Of a DNA stretch of 64,000 nt, positions 54,955 through 62,988 are shown piece by piece. The notes beneath the pieces were generated by a model, which did no database searches, was not told the DNA's origin, and saw only the letters and a program-made list of their open reading frames with translations. A program made the position numbers and the translations under genes. Every line of letters starts with the position of its first letter. Position 1 is the stretch's first letter. This DNA is from Streptomyces sp. NBRC 110035 (GTDB taxonomy: Bacteria > Actinomycetota > Actinomycetes > Streptomycetales > Streptomycetaceae): positions 178,953-242,952 of the forward strand of contig NZ_BBNN01000019.1 in assembly GCF_000829695.1 (NCBI RefSeq), written 5' to 3'.

Positions 54955-56304
54955 TCAGACGGTGCCGGTGCGGCGCGCGGTGCGTCCGGATATCTGCAGG
55001 CGGTCGATGGCCCCGGTGGCGGGGTCGCGGTGGAAGCGGCCGCCGGGCTCGTGCCGGCCGGTGGCCGGATCCACCAGATCGCAGGCCAGGTCCGGGTAGC
55101 ACACCAGCGGGATGGGGCAGTCGCCGTCGACGGACAGGGTCGGCGCGCCGTCCCCGTCGAGCTTGACGGCGTACTCGGTGCCGCCGTTGCGGTAGGTGCC
55201 GGCGCATTCCGGCAGCGGTACGGCAAGGCCGCGACGGGCGGTGGCCGGGGCGGCCGGCACGCGTATGCCGGTGATCCGGTCGAGGTCGGCGGCGAGGTCC
55301 CGCCACAGGGCGGTGGCACCGCCGGCGTTTCCGGTGAAGGCGACGACGACGCCGCTGTCCGGCTCGGCCCTCAGATGGCAGGAGGTGCCCTGGGCGTTCC
55401 CGTCGTGGCCGCACCACACGCGACCGTCCTGCTGGAAGAGGGCGAGGCCCAGGCCCCAGGAGTCCGCCAGGGCGCCGGGGTCGGCGGCCGGTTCGGGACG
55501 GCGCATCCGGGCGGCGACGGAGGCGGGCAGGGCGGTGGACCGGCCGGTGACGGCCCTCCCCAGGGCCACCAGGTCCTCGGCGCTCGCCAGCAGGGCTCCG
55601 GCCGGAGCCTCCACCGGGGCGAGGTTCTGGTGGGCCGGGCGCACCAGACCCGTGGCCGTGTTGAGGGCGTGACCGGTGGCGACCGGCCGCTCGGGGGTGG
55701 TGTCGCCGAGAAAGGCGGGGACAATGCCCAGGGGTTCGAGGAGGAGCGCTCGCAGCGCTTCCTGCCAGGTCATGCCCGTCACTTCGGACACGAGCCGGCC
55801 GGCGGCGACGTAGCCGGCGTTGGAATAGGAGAAACCGGTTCCCGGCGGGAACAGGGCGTTCTGCGCGGTGCAGACCGCCGAGAGGTAGCGCGTGGCGGTG
55901 GTGCCGGCGGCGCTGTCGGAGTCGGGGCCGGTGGGCAGGCCGGCGGTGTGACTGAGCAGGTGACGCACGGTCACCTGGGGCCATAACCTCAGTTCGGGCA
56001 GCAGTCGGGCGGCGGGCTCGTCGAGGTCGAGGTCTCCGTCGTCGGCGAGGAGCAGCACGGCGGCGGCCGTGCCGGGCTTGGTGACGGAGCCCAGGGGTAC
56101 GGCCGTGTCCGCGGTGAACGGCGCGCCCGTCAGGGCGTCGGCCGTGCCGGTGCGCACGCTGAGGGTGTACGTGCCGGTGTGGACGGCCAGTTGGGCGCCG
56201 GGCACGCGGTGGGCGCGCGCGAGGGAGTCGAGGCGGCTCTGCACCTCCTGGCGCAGCGGGGACGACGGCCGGCCGGCGGCCGGAGCGGCGGTGGGGTACG
56301 GCAT
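54955..56304 (-). CDS. PBP-type (SurE-like) stand-alone thioesterase / peptide cyclase
   Basis: This 449-aa protein belongs to the class C beta-lactamase/penicillin-binding-protein fold. The SxxK motif is S73-V-T-K76, the YxN motif is Y160-S-N162, and the third motif is H300-D-G302. A roughly 100-residue C-terminal beta-rich domain (from about 350) fits the lipocalin-like domain of SurE. Length and layout match SurE-type cyclases, which release head-to-tail cyclic peptides from NRPSs lacking a cis thioesterase and prefer a D-configured C-terminus and an L N-terminus. No signal peptide is present, which argues against a periplasmic PBP or secreted beta-lactamase. It lies 126 bp upstream of the NRPS genes on the same strand. 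ATG 56304 has AGGAG about 11 nt upstream. Confidence 0.88.
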   Translation of the reverse strand: MPYPTAAPAAGRPSSPLRQEVQSRLDSLARAHRVPGAQLAVHTGTYTLSVRTGTADALTGAPFTADTAVPLGSVTKPGTAAAVLLLADDGDLDLDEPAARLLPELRLWPQVTVRHLLSHTAGLPTGPDSDSAAGTTATRYLSAVCTAQNALFPPGTGFSYSNAGYVAAGRLVSEVTGMTWQEALRALLLEPLGIVPAFLGDTTPERPVATGHALNTATGLVRPAHQNLAPVEAPAGALLASAEDLVALGRAVTGRSTALPASVAARMRRPEPAADPGALADSWGLGLALFQQDGRVWCGHDGNAQGTSCHLRAEPDSGVVVAFTGNAGGATALWRDLAADLDRITGIRVPAAPATARRGLAVPLPECAGTYRNGGTEYAVKLDGDGAPTLSVDGDCPIPLVCYPDLACDLVDPATGRHEPGGRFHRDPATGAIDRLQISGRTARRTGTV

Positions 56305-56379
56305 GAGAAGGGGACTCCTGGTGAGAGCGGGTGCGGGGAGAGAACGCGGCCGGCCCGCGGGTGAGCGGTGCGGGAGCTG

Positions 56380-56395
56380 CGCGCGTCGACGCGCG
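56380..56395. promoter_or_regulatory. 16-bp perfect palindrome upstream of the SurE-like gene
   Basis: CGCGCGTCGACGCGCG at 56380-56395 is a perfect palindrome. It lies directly after the stop codon of the 65-residue ORF and 76 bp before the cyclase start. It could be an operator or an RNA hairpin acting between the two genes. The very high GC content lowers its significance. Confidence 0.35.
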
Positions 56396-56593
56396 TCACA
56401 CTCCGGTGACGGCGGTCGGCGGGTGGTGTACGCCGGCAATGACGGCCGGGTTCTGGTACGCGACGTCGTCACGGGTGGGGACCGCGAGGACGGGGAAACG
56501 TTCCATCGGCATATGCGGTGCGGCCTGCGCTGTCAGCCGGGCCGGTGGCGCGCCGAAGGCGCTTTCGGCCCCGGACGGTTGTGCGCTGGTCAC
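56396..56593 (-). CDS. Orphan 65-aa protein upstream of the cyclase gene
   Basis: GTG 56593 is preceded by AAGGAGG with a 4-nt spacer, one of the best ribosome-binding sites in the cluster. The product begins MTSAQPSGAESAFGAPPARL and ends YQNPAVIAGVHHPPTAVTGV. It has no cysteine, no membrane segment and no motif I recognise. It lies 91 bp upstream of the cyclase gene on the same strand, so it is probably co-transcribed with the NRPS operon. A small regulatory protein, a peptide precursor and a translated leader are all possible. A chance ORF cannot be excluded, but the ribosome-binding site argues against it. Confidence 0.5.
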   Translation of the reverse strand: MTSAQPSGAESAFGAPPARLTAQAAPHMPMERFPVLAVPTRDDVAYQNPAVIAGVHHPPTAVTGV

Positions 56594-57418
56594 CGTTCCT
56601 CCTTGGGTGAGGACGCGCCGGTCCGGCGGTGGGTCGCCGACGGCGCTGTGGGTTCTCCGGGCGGGCGGCCGTGGCCCGTCGGCCGTGGCCGCCACGAGCG
56701 TGGCCACGGGGCGGGGCACCGTGCGGCAGCCCCTTCTCACGGAATGCGCGTGGCCGCCGGGGACGTCAGCAGACGCGGGGACGGGTTCCGTACGCCGGGG
56801 CGGAGGTTCCGAGCGGTGCGGACGCCCGCCGTACGGCCGGCGGGCCCACGCGCCGGCGGCCGGATGGCACACGCCTCGGACACAAAGCAGACATCACTAC
56901 ATCCCCCAGTGATTTTCCTGCGCAGCGGCTCCGCGCAGAGCTCTCCTGCCCCATGATTGAGCGCTTTGCACGCCCAAAAGGCGCTTCGGCACGATCCGTC
57001 CGGGACGAACGCGCTCACAGTTTTCACGTCGTGTCACCGGATGGCAACCCCCCGAAACTGAGGGGGAGATGGCTGGCAAGTAACTCAGCGTCAAGGGCGG
57101 GTGTCCCCTCGCTGCGCACTCAAACCCCTTGCGTGAAAGGAGAATTGGCTTTCCTCTCGGCGCTTGGGCCACGACCGCGGCCACCTGCACCGTCCGCCCC
57201 GGACGCGCGGACGCCCGCCCGTGGGTTTCGGCCAGATCCGGCGACGGCACGTCCGAACGGCGGTTCGGATCGGCCCTCTTGGCCGGCGCACGGTACGGGG
57301 GACGATCCGGCGCGCGGGGGGAGCGACCGGCACTGACGGTCACCATGTGTGCGCGGGCGTACACCCACGAGGTCGCAGCAGTACCGCGAGCCCCCGCGCC
57401 CCGCGAACGAGCGGCCCG
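56594..57418. promoter_or_regulatory. Probable promoter region of the NRPS operon with an inverted repeat
   Basis: These 825 bases lie between the 65-aa ORF and the type II thioesterase stop, with no convincing gene. The part at about 56880-57150 is less GC-rich than its surroundings. It holds a 6-bp inverted repeat ATCACT-N9-AGTGAT at 56893-56913. On the minus strand a TTGACG at about 57087-57092 could be a -35 element, but I find no clear -10 partner. A promoter here is inferred from length, composition and position. Confidence 0.45.
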
Positions 57419-58171
57419 TCACGGCCCGTCGGCGCCGGCGCACCGGGTGACGAGCCGCACGACCGTGTCCGGATGGTCCGTCAGGAAGAAGTGTTCCCCG
57501 GGGAGGATTTCCAGCCGGAAACCGCCCGTGGTGTGACTTTTCCAGGCCGCGGCCTGCTCCGGCGCGACCTGCGGGTCCCGGTCCCCGGTCAGACAGAGGA
57601 CGGGCGTGTCCACCACGGCGTCGGGAACCGGCCGGTACCGGGCGACCGCCCGGTAGTCATTGCGCAGGACGGGCAGGAACAGGTCCATGAGGTCCGGGTT
57701 GCGGACGATCGCCGGGTCGGTGCCGCCGAGGCCGGCAAGGTGGTCGAGGATCTCCTGGTCGGAGTCGGGAGCGGGGACCTCGCGCGGTGCCGACGGGGCG
57801 GACCGGCCGGAAACGACGAGACGACAGCGCGCCGTCAACCGGTCGCGTCCGAGCCGGAGCACCGACTCGAAGGCGACGGACGCCCCCATGCTGTGGCCGA
57901 CGAGTACGAGCGGCACGGGCTCCGCCGTCCATCGCCGCAGGGAGGGCGCCAGCCGGTCGGCGAGCCCTTCCACCGTCGCCACGAACGGCTCGCCGAAGCG
58001 TTCCTGCCGCCCGGGGTACTGAACGGCCGCGACGTCGTACCCCGCGGGGAACCGCCGCGCGAACGGCGCGTAGAACGAGGCGGCACCACCGGCGTGCGGA
58101 AAGAAGAGCACGCGCGCGCGAGGTGGCACGGCGCCGCGCAGTGGCCTGATCCAGGGGTCCTTGTCCTCCAT
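57419..58171 (-). CDS. Type II thioesterase (NRPS editing)
   Basis: This 250-aa alpha/beta hydrolase begins with DPWIRPLR and contains FFPHAGGAASFYAPFARRFP, as in stand-alone NRPS/PKS editing thioesterases. The nucleophile motif is GHSMG (Ser94). The acid is in GDRDPQV (about D199) and the His in PGEHFFL (H227). It removes mis-primed acyl groups from carrier domains. It is on the same strand as the NRPS genes, about 0.8 kb upstream of the small ORF. ATG 58171 follows AGGAGG at a long spacing (about 13 nt). The frame is open far upstream, but those residues have no family similarity. Confidence 0.92.
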   Translation of the reverse strand: MEDKDPWIRPLRGAVPPRARVLFFPHAGGAASFYAPFARRFPAGYDVAAVQYPGRQERFGEPFVATVEGLADRLAPSLRRWTAEPVPLVLVGHSMGASVAFESVLRLGRDRLTARCRLVVSGRSAPSAPREVPAPDSDQEILDHLAGLGGTDPAIVRNPDLMDLFLPVLRNDYRAVARYRPVPDAVVDTPVLCLTGDRDPQVAPEQAAAWKSHTTGGFRLEILPGEHFFLTDHPDTVVRLVTRCAGADGP

Positions 58172-58629
58172 CGGCGTTTCCCGCCCTCCTTTCCTGTGGC
58201 CGGGGTCGGGCGCCCGGCCGGCCCGGTGTGGCCACCGCCGACCGTACGGCGCCCGGGCACCGGCCGTCGACGGCACCTCACGGGGCGCGACCGCCGGGCG
58301 CCCTGCGGTGGTGTCGTCGGGCAGGAAGAACCCGCCCGCCTTGCGCAGCGCAGGATGCGGCCCCGTTCCCCCTTCGTCGTGCGGAAGAACGCGGCGAGGA
58401 CGTCGGAGCGGACGTGGCGGCGGTCGCCGGGCATCCGGTTGTTCCTGCTGGAGAAGAAACACAACCGGGAGTCGCTCGCCGAGACGCCGAGGTGTCTCCG
58501 GGACCGCCGGGAGGTCCGGGGCACGTCCTGGGGGTGGGCCGGCCGACGGCCGGGCCGTAGTGAGCAGCGCGGGCGGGGCACTGGCGGCAGAGTGCCCTTG
58601 CCCTGCCCACCGCCCTGTCCGGGCAGTCC
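58172..58629. other. Region upstream of the type II thioesterase, no gene recognised
   Basis: These 458 bases hold no coding frame I can support. The open frames on both strands are compositional. A promoter for the thioesterase gene is expected here, but I cannot place it. Confidence 0.4.
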
Positions 58630-58770
58630 GCCGGGCGCACTCCGCCCACACCGTCTTGCCGCCCGGGCGGCGGGGCTCGCAGCCCCAGGCGCCGGCGAGC
58701 GGGGCGACGAGGGGCAGGCCCCGTCCGGATTCGTCGCCGCTGTCGGCATCGGCGGCCAAGGGCGGGACCG
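58630..58770 (-). pseudogene. C-terminal remnant of a HATPase (anti-sigma/RsbW-like) protein
   Basis: The minus strand encodes DESGRGLPLVAPLAGAWGCE followed by PRRPGGKTVWAEC. This matches the G2 box and C-terminus of the ATP-binding regulators common in Streptomyces (ESGRGLxLV, WG, GGKTVW). The earlier part of the domain (N and G1 boxes) is missing, because the upstream sequence is the glucanase terminator. It is a truncated relic at the edge of the peptide cluster. Confidence 0.5.
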
Positions 58771-58943
58771 GATCTGACCTGCCACGCCCGGGGCCGTGGT
58801 GCTCAGGCCTCCTGGCCCCCGGTGGCCTCACGGTTTCGGTCCGTGCCGTCGGGGCGCGTTCCGGCCGGGTGTACGGCAGGCTCTGCGTCACCCCGGGGAC
58901 GGGCCTGCGGGAGCACGGCGCGGGGCCGGGTGTCGGGTGTTCG

Positions 58944-58993
58944 GTGCCCGGCCCCGCTCCGGTGGGAGGTCCCACCGGAGCGGGGCCGGGCAC
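58944..58993 (-). terminator. Very strong terminator hairpin after the GH81 gene
   Basis: A perfect 24-bp inverted repeat (58944-58967 and 58970-58993) is separated by only two bases. It starts 4 nt after the glucanase stop codon. It insulates the glucanase from the peptide cluster. Confidence 0.9.
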
Positions 58994-58997
58994 CTGA

Positions 58998-61900
58998 TCA
59001 GGTGAACGGGATGGTGAGGACGGAGTCCGTGCCCACCCGGAGGGTGGACGGACCGTTGCCCAGCGCGTTCCAGACCTCCACGCGGACGGTGCCGCCGTTC
59101 AGGTCGCCCGGGGTGCCCGAGGCGGAGTGCAGCCCCTGCCGGGCGGAGGAGTACTCCTCCCAGCCGGGGACCGGATCGGTGGCGAAGTAGCGGAACGTTT
59201 CGACGCGGTCGAACGTGCCGTCACCGGTCAGGTCGTACGACACCCGGGCCTGCTGGGCGTGCCCGACAAAGGTGCCGGCGTCCGTCTTGAGGGTGAAGGC
59301 CGTGCCGGAGCCCGGCTTCAGGGTGCCCTTGACGTTCTTCACCTCGTAGACGAGCGGGTTCTTCGGCGTTCCGTCGTTGTTCGTGCCGCCGGCGGACGGG
59401 ACGGTGTCGAAGGAGCCCGTCGTGGCCGCCCGGGTGGCGAGTTCGCCGCCCGACCGCAGGTAGAAGGTGTCGCCCGTGACCTGCGGCGGAGGAGCGTCAC
59501 CTGTGGTGGTGACGGTCACGGTGCCGCTCGCCGGACCGACCTGGCCCGCGGTGTCGCGGGCCTTGACGCCGTAGGTGTGCTCGGTGCCGGGGGCCAGCCC
59601 GGTGTCGGTGTGCGTGGTCCCGGTGACCGTGGCGACCTTCGTGCCGTCGCGGAGGACGTCGTAGTCCTTGACGCCCTTGTCGTCGGTCGCCGCGTCCCAG
59701 GTCAGCTTGACGGAGGTGTCGGTGACGTCGCTCGCGACCGGGGTGCCGGGCGCGGTGGGCCTGTCGTCGGCCGGGGGCGGCTCCTGCCCGCCGCCGTCCG
59801 CGGCGCCGCAGAGCGTCCCGAGCCGGGTGTCGTCGCCCGCTCCGGACGCGGCCGACTTCGCCGGGACGTTCAGCACGCCGCCGTCGGAGAACAGCACCGA
59901 GCACCGCTCGGCTCCGTAGTTGTGCGCGGCGTACGTCGTGGTGCCGTTCTTGTCGAAGGCGACGGCCGTGGGCGTGTTGGCCGTGACGGTCATGTCCGGC
60001 GCACCGATGGAGTTCATCGTGGAGACCCAGTGGTAGGTGTGGGCCTTCGTCTCGCCCTCCTCGGGGACGTAGCCGCCGTTCTCCCGGTCCCAGGCCGCCA
60101 TGGCCCCGGCCGGGTCGTACAGCGCCTGGACCTGCCAGAAGATGTCGCGCCACTCGACGGCCGGACCGCCGTTCTCCCTCTGCATCTCGGCCACGCTGCG
60201 GCGGAGCATGTCCTTCTCCCTGGCCAGGTGCAGCGAACCACCGGTCACGGGGAGGAAGTTGATGCCGTGGATCTCCTCGGGGTTGGCGGTCCACCAGGTG
60301 GAGTAGGCGCCGCCGCTGCCCCAGACCATGCCGACGACGTCGTGGGTGAAGTCCTCCGGGTAGACCTGCTGGTCGGCGTCGAACCAGTACTGCGCGATCG
60401 ACTCCGACTCGGTCATCATCATGTAGACGCCCTGGTCGCGCAGCGCCTCGTCCCCCATGGCCGAGCCCCACATGATCAGGCCGGCGCTCAGGTTGATCGA
60501 CTCCGAGGACGACTCCTGGTTGTTGCCGGCGGCGAAGGCCTCGTGGCCGGCGGCCCAGCTGTGGCCGGCGTAGACGTCGAAGCCGCGCAGGAACGGGTAC
60601 TCGGTGTCGTCCCTGGCCGGGTTGGCGGCGTCCTTGATGAGTTCTTCGACCATGCCGCCCCACTCGGAGTCGGCGGCCCACCGCGGGTCGTACTGCGCCA
60701 CGGTCGCCGCCGCCATCACGTAGTACGAGTAGTGGAAGTGGTGGTCGTTCAGCTCCTGGTCGCTGCCGTAGGAGGCCGGGTAGCCGATGAGGGTGCGCCA
60801 GTCCTTGTCGTAGGAGAACTCGGACGGGCCGCCGACGGTGAACCACTCCTCCATGCGGGCCTTGATGAGCTGGAGGAGCCTGTCGCGGCTCGCCGTCTCA
60901 CCGATCTGCTCGGCGATCGGCACGAGCTGGGCGAGCTTGCCCAGCGCCTTGCCGGTCCAGTAGGTGTCGGTGGCACCGCTGAACGGATCGTCCTGCGCCA
61001 GTACGGCGTCGATGTAGGTCCTGAGCTTCGCCTCGTCGACGCCCGGGGCGCCCGGCAGCCCCGGCAGGACCCCGTTCACCTTCTGCGTGGTGGTGAACGA
61101 CGTGCCCTCGCGGACCTTCATCTCGCCGCGCGACGAGACGTACCTGTGGTCGGTCAGCGGGTCGGAGGTGTGCAGCCACTGGTGGCGGTAGAGCGCCTGG
61201 AGGGTGCCGGTCTCCTCGCCCTGCTTCGCCTCGGTGGTCAGCGTGTAGGTCGCCTCGACCTCGCCCTCGCCCTCCCGGTAGTCCCAGTCCACCTCGGAGC
61301 CGGTCACGAAGCTGAAGGCGTACTTCTCGTAGTCGGCGAGCGCCTCCCGGTCGGGGAGGACCGCCAGGGAGAAGTAGTCCTCGGCCCCGAGGTCGGCACG
61401 GATCTCGTTGCCGGAGACGGTCCAGTCGCTGCCGCTCGGGGCGAACAGCGCGTAGTGGTGGCCCGAGATGGTGACGCCGAGGACGTCGCCCCGGTCGGCG
61501 AAGACGGTCGGCGGGGCCGCGGCGCTGATCTGTGCCGCGCCGCCGGTGCCCTCCGCGTACACGTACGGCAGGCCGTGGCCGATGGTCGCCCGCAGGGTGC
61601 GCGCGCCGTCGTTCCAGTACGGGGTGACGGTCCAGTCGCTCCACCCGTCCGCCTTGGCGTCCGGGGAGTCGAGGCCCGCCAGGCCGAGGGTCAGGTCGGC
61701 CTGGTGCGGCAGCTCGTACTGGCGGCCGTCGCCCACGATCCGGTGGGTGGTCGGGTAGCCGACCTCCAGACCGCCGGACACCGCCTTGTAGGTGAGGGGG
61801 TGTCCGTACATGTTCTCCGACCAGGGGTTGCCGGCGAACCGCTGGAAGACCAGCGAGGACCACCAGTCGTTGGTCGGTACCGGCTTGTCCGCCATGGCGG

Positions 61901-62096
61901 GCGTGACCTTGGGCTCGACGGGCCGGCCGTCGCTGTTGGTCGGGCCCTTGCTCCCGGCCGGACGCCCGTCGCTGTAGCTCCCCTTGCCCACCTCGATGGT
62001 GGCGGCGGAGGCTACACCGCCGCCGACGGTGGCCGCCAGCCCCGTGGCGGCCAGGGCGGCCGCCGACAGTAGCGCCAGACGTCTACGGAATCTCAT
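58998..62096 (-). CDS. Secreted GH81 endo-beta-1,3-glucanase with FN3 and C-terminal glucan-binding-like module
   Basis: This 1,032-aa enzyme should hydrolyse beta-1,3-glucans such as laminarin and fungal cell-wall glucan. A signal peptide (MRFRRRLALLSAAALAATGL, ending ASA) precedes the catalytic region. GH81 markers are NDHHFHYSYYVMAAATVAQY (about residues 450-470) and GHSWAAGHEAFAAGNNQESS then SESIN (about 510-535), which holds the catalytic glutamates. A fibronectin-III domain follows at about 780-864. A C-terminal beta-sandwich of about 160 residues starts near DTFYLRSGGEL and may bind glucan. ATG 62096 is chosen for the signal peptide and a nearby AAAGG. A LacI-type palindrome at 62108-62123 suggests repression until a glucan-derived sugar is present. 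Confidence 0.92.
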   Translation of the reverse strand: MRFRRRLALLSAAALAATGLAATVGGGVASAATIEVGKGSYSDGRPAGSKGPTNSDGRPVEPKVTPAMADKPVPTNDWWSSLVFQRFAGNPWSENMYGHPLTYKAVSGGLEVGYPTTHRIVGDGRQYELPHQADLTLGLAGLDSPDAKADGWSDWTVTPYWNDGARTLRATIGHGLPYVYAEGTGGAAQISAAAPPTVFADRGDVLGVTISGHHYALFAPSGSDWTVSGNEIRADLGAEDYFSLAVLPDREALADYEKYAFSFVTGSEVDWDYREGEGEVEATYTLTTEAKQGEETGTLQALYRHQWLHTSDPLTDHRYVSSRGEMKVREGTSFTTTQKVNGVLPGLPGAPGVDEAKLRTYIDAVLAQDDPFSGATDTYWTGKALGKLAQLVPIAEQIGETASRDRLLQLIKARMEEWFTVGGPSEFSYDKDWRTLIGYPASYGSDQELNDHHFHYSYYVMAAATVAQYDPRWAADSEWGGMVEELIKDAANPARDDTEYPFLRGFDVYAGHSWAAGHEAFAAGNNQESSSESINLSAGLIMWGSAMGDEALRDQGVYMMMTESESIAQYWFDADQQVYPEDFTHDVVGMVWGSGGAYSTWWTANPEEIHGINFLPVTGGSLHLAREKDMLRRSVAEMQRENGGPAVEWRDIFWQVQALYDPAGAMAAWDRENGGYVPEEGETKAHTYHWVSTMNSIGAPDMTVTANTPTAVAFDKNGTTTYAAHNYGAERCSVLFSDGGVLNVPAKSAASGAGDDTRLGTLCGAADGGGQEPPPADDRPTAPGTPVASDVTDTSVKLTWDAATDDKGVKDYDVLRDGTKVATVTGTTHTDTGLAPGTEHTYGVKARDTAGQVGPASGTVTVTTTGDAPPPQVTGDTFYLRSGGELATRAATTGSFDTVPSAGGTNNDGTPKNPLVYEVKNVKGTLKPGSGTAFTLKTDAGTFVGHAQQARVSYDLTGDGTFDRVETFRYFATDPVPGWEEYSSARQGLHSASGTPGDLNGGTVRVEVWNALGNGPSTLRVGTDSVLTIPFT

Positions 62097-62107
62097 GGGC
62101 GACCTTT

Positions 62108-62123
62108 CTGAGAGCGCTCTCAG
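62108..62123. promoter_or_regulatory. 16-bp LacI-type operator upstream of the GH81 glucanase
   Basis: CTGAGAGCGCTCTCAG is a perfect palindrome 11 bp before the glucanase start. Its core TGAGAGCGCTCTCA differs from the CebR/CelR cellobiose-repressor box TGGGAGCGCTCCCA at two symmetric positions. A LacI-family repressor related to CebR is the likely binder. No such regulator gene lies next to it. Confidence 0.7.
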
Positions 62124-62670
62124 GACGCGGTCAACGTAGGCTCGCGGCAACGGGCGGTCAATACTTCAAGCAAGGATCCGTTCGGTCGGGCGGGTGAGAG
62201 CCGGGGCGCCCTGACGGCCGGCCCGGTGACCGCCTCCGTGGTCACCCCGCGGTCCTGGCCCGGAGGGCCTCGGCCTGAGCGCGGGCCCCCGGCGGACCCT
62301 GACGAGCGCGCTGCCGCGTCCGCGTCCGGCCTGGAGCCCGCGGGTCCGGTTCCGCACCGGCACCGGACGCGGGCAGCTCGTTGCGGGCCCGTGGGCCGCA
62401 AACGACCCCGCCCTCGACCGCGACAGCCGTGCCCGGACAAGCCGGGAAGCAGCCGGTACTCGCCGTCACGACCGGCGGGATCCCTCACCGGCGGGGCCGC
62501 ACGCCTCGAGGGAGCACGCTCTTCCCGAGCGGGAGTTCGCCTCCCGACGGAGCACCGGGCAGCCGCCGGTGCGCGACCGGCTGCCCGCCTCCTGCCGCGC
62601 CGGGGGCGGGACGGGGTGCCTCGGCGCGAGGGAGGCGCACGGCCCTCCGGAGGCGGACGACTATCACACA
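62124..62670. other. Intergenic region between GH81 and rpmF, no gene recognised
   Basis: These 547 bases hold divergent promoters for the glucanase and the L32 gene. Open frames on both strands are compositional. Apart from the operator and Zur-like box at the two ends I see no feature. Confidence 0.5.
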
Positions 62671-62691
62671 TGAAAACCGTTGTCGTATGCT
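62671..62691 (+). promoter_or_regulatory. Zur-like box overlapping a promoter for rpmF and the G3E GTPase
   Basis: TGAAAACCGTTGTCG (62671-62685) resembles the actinobacterial Zur box TGAAAATGATTTTCA in its left half and centre, with a degenerate right end. TATGCT (62686-62691) directly follows and could be a -10 element. Binding of zinc-loaded Zur here would block transcription when zinc is sufficient, as expected for the two genes downstream. Confidence 0.6.
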
Positions 62692-62812
62692 GTCGGTGCC
62701 TCCCCGGTGCGGTGTCGTGGCCGACGACCTCCGACCCGGTCGAGCCAGTCCCCCCTGCCCGTCGGCGGCGCGCAGCGCGCCGTACGACCGTCCCGACCGA
62801 GAGGAACCGCTC

Positions 62813-62983
62813 GTGGCCGTGCCCAAGCGCAAGATGTCCCGCAGCAACACCCGTCACCGCCGCGCCCAGTGGAAGGCGAGCACCCCGAATCTGGTGCCGG
62901 TCACGGTGGACGGTGCGACCCACCGGGTACCCCAGCACCTCGTGCCCGCCTACCGGCGCGGCCTGCTGCGTCCGGAGGACTGA
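62813..62983 (+). CDS. rpmF: Ribosomal protein L32, cysteine-free (zinc-independent) paralogue
   Basis: This 56-aa protein begins [20 protein letters not shown], the universal bL32 N-terminus. It ends [16 protein letters not shown] with no cysteine, so it lacks the zinc ribbon of the standard form. Such C-minus paralogues replace zinc-containing ribosomal proteins during zinc starvation and free zinc for other uses. The start is GTG 62813, preceded by GAGGAA. It is followed after 5 bp by a G3E GTPase gene and preceded by a Zur-like box. Confidence 0.92.
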   Translation: MAVPKRKMSRSNTRHRRAQWKASTPNLVPVTVDGATHRVPQHLVPAYRRGLLRPED

Positions 62984-62988
62984 CACCG

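Noticed and set aside
54955..56304. Reading the SurE-like protein as a beta-lactamase resistance gene
   Set aside because: It has no signal peptide, and it has the length, C-terminal beta domain and NRPS context of trans-acting cyclases. Hydrolase activity on beta-lactams cannot be fully excluded from sequence.
62381..62812. N-terminal extension of the L32 frame
   Set aside because: bL32 begins at [10 protein letters not shown]. The upstream residues are non-coding and contain the Zur-like box and promoter.
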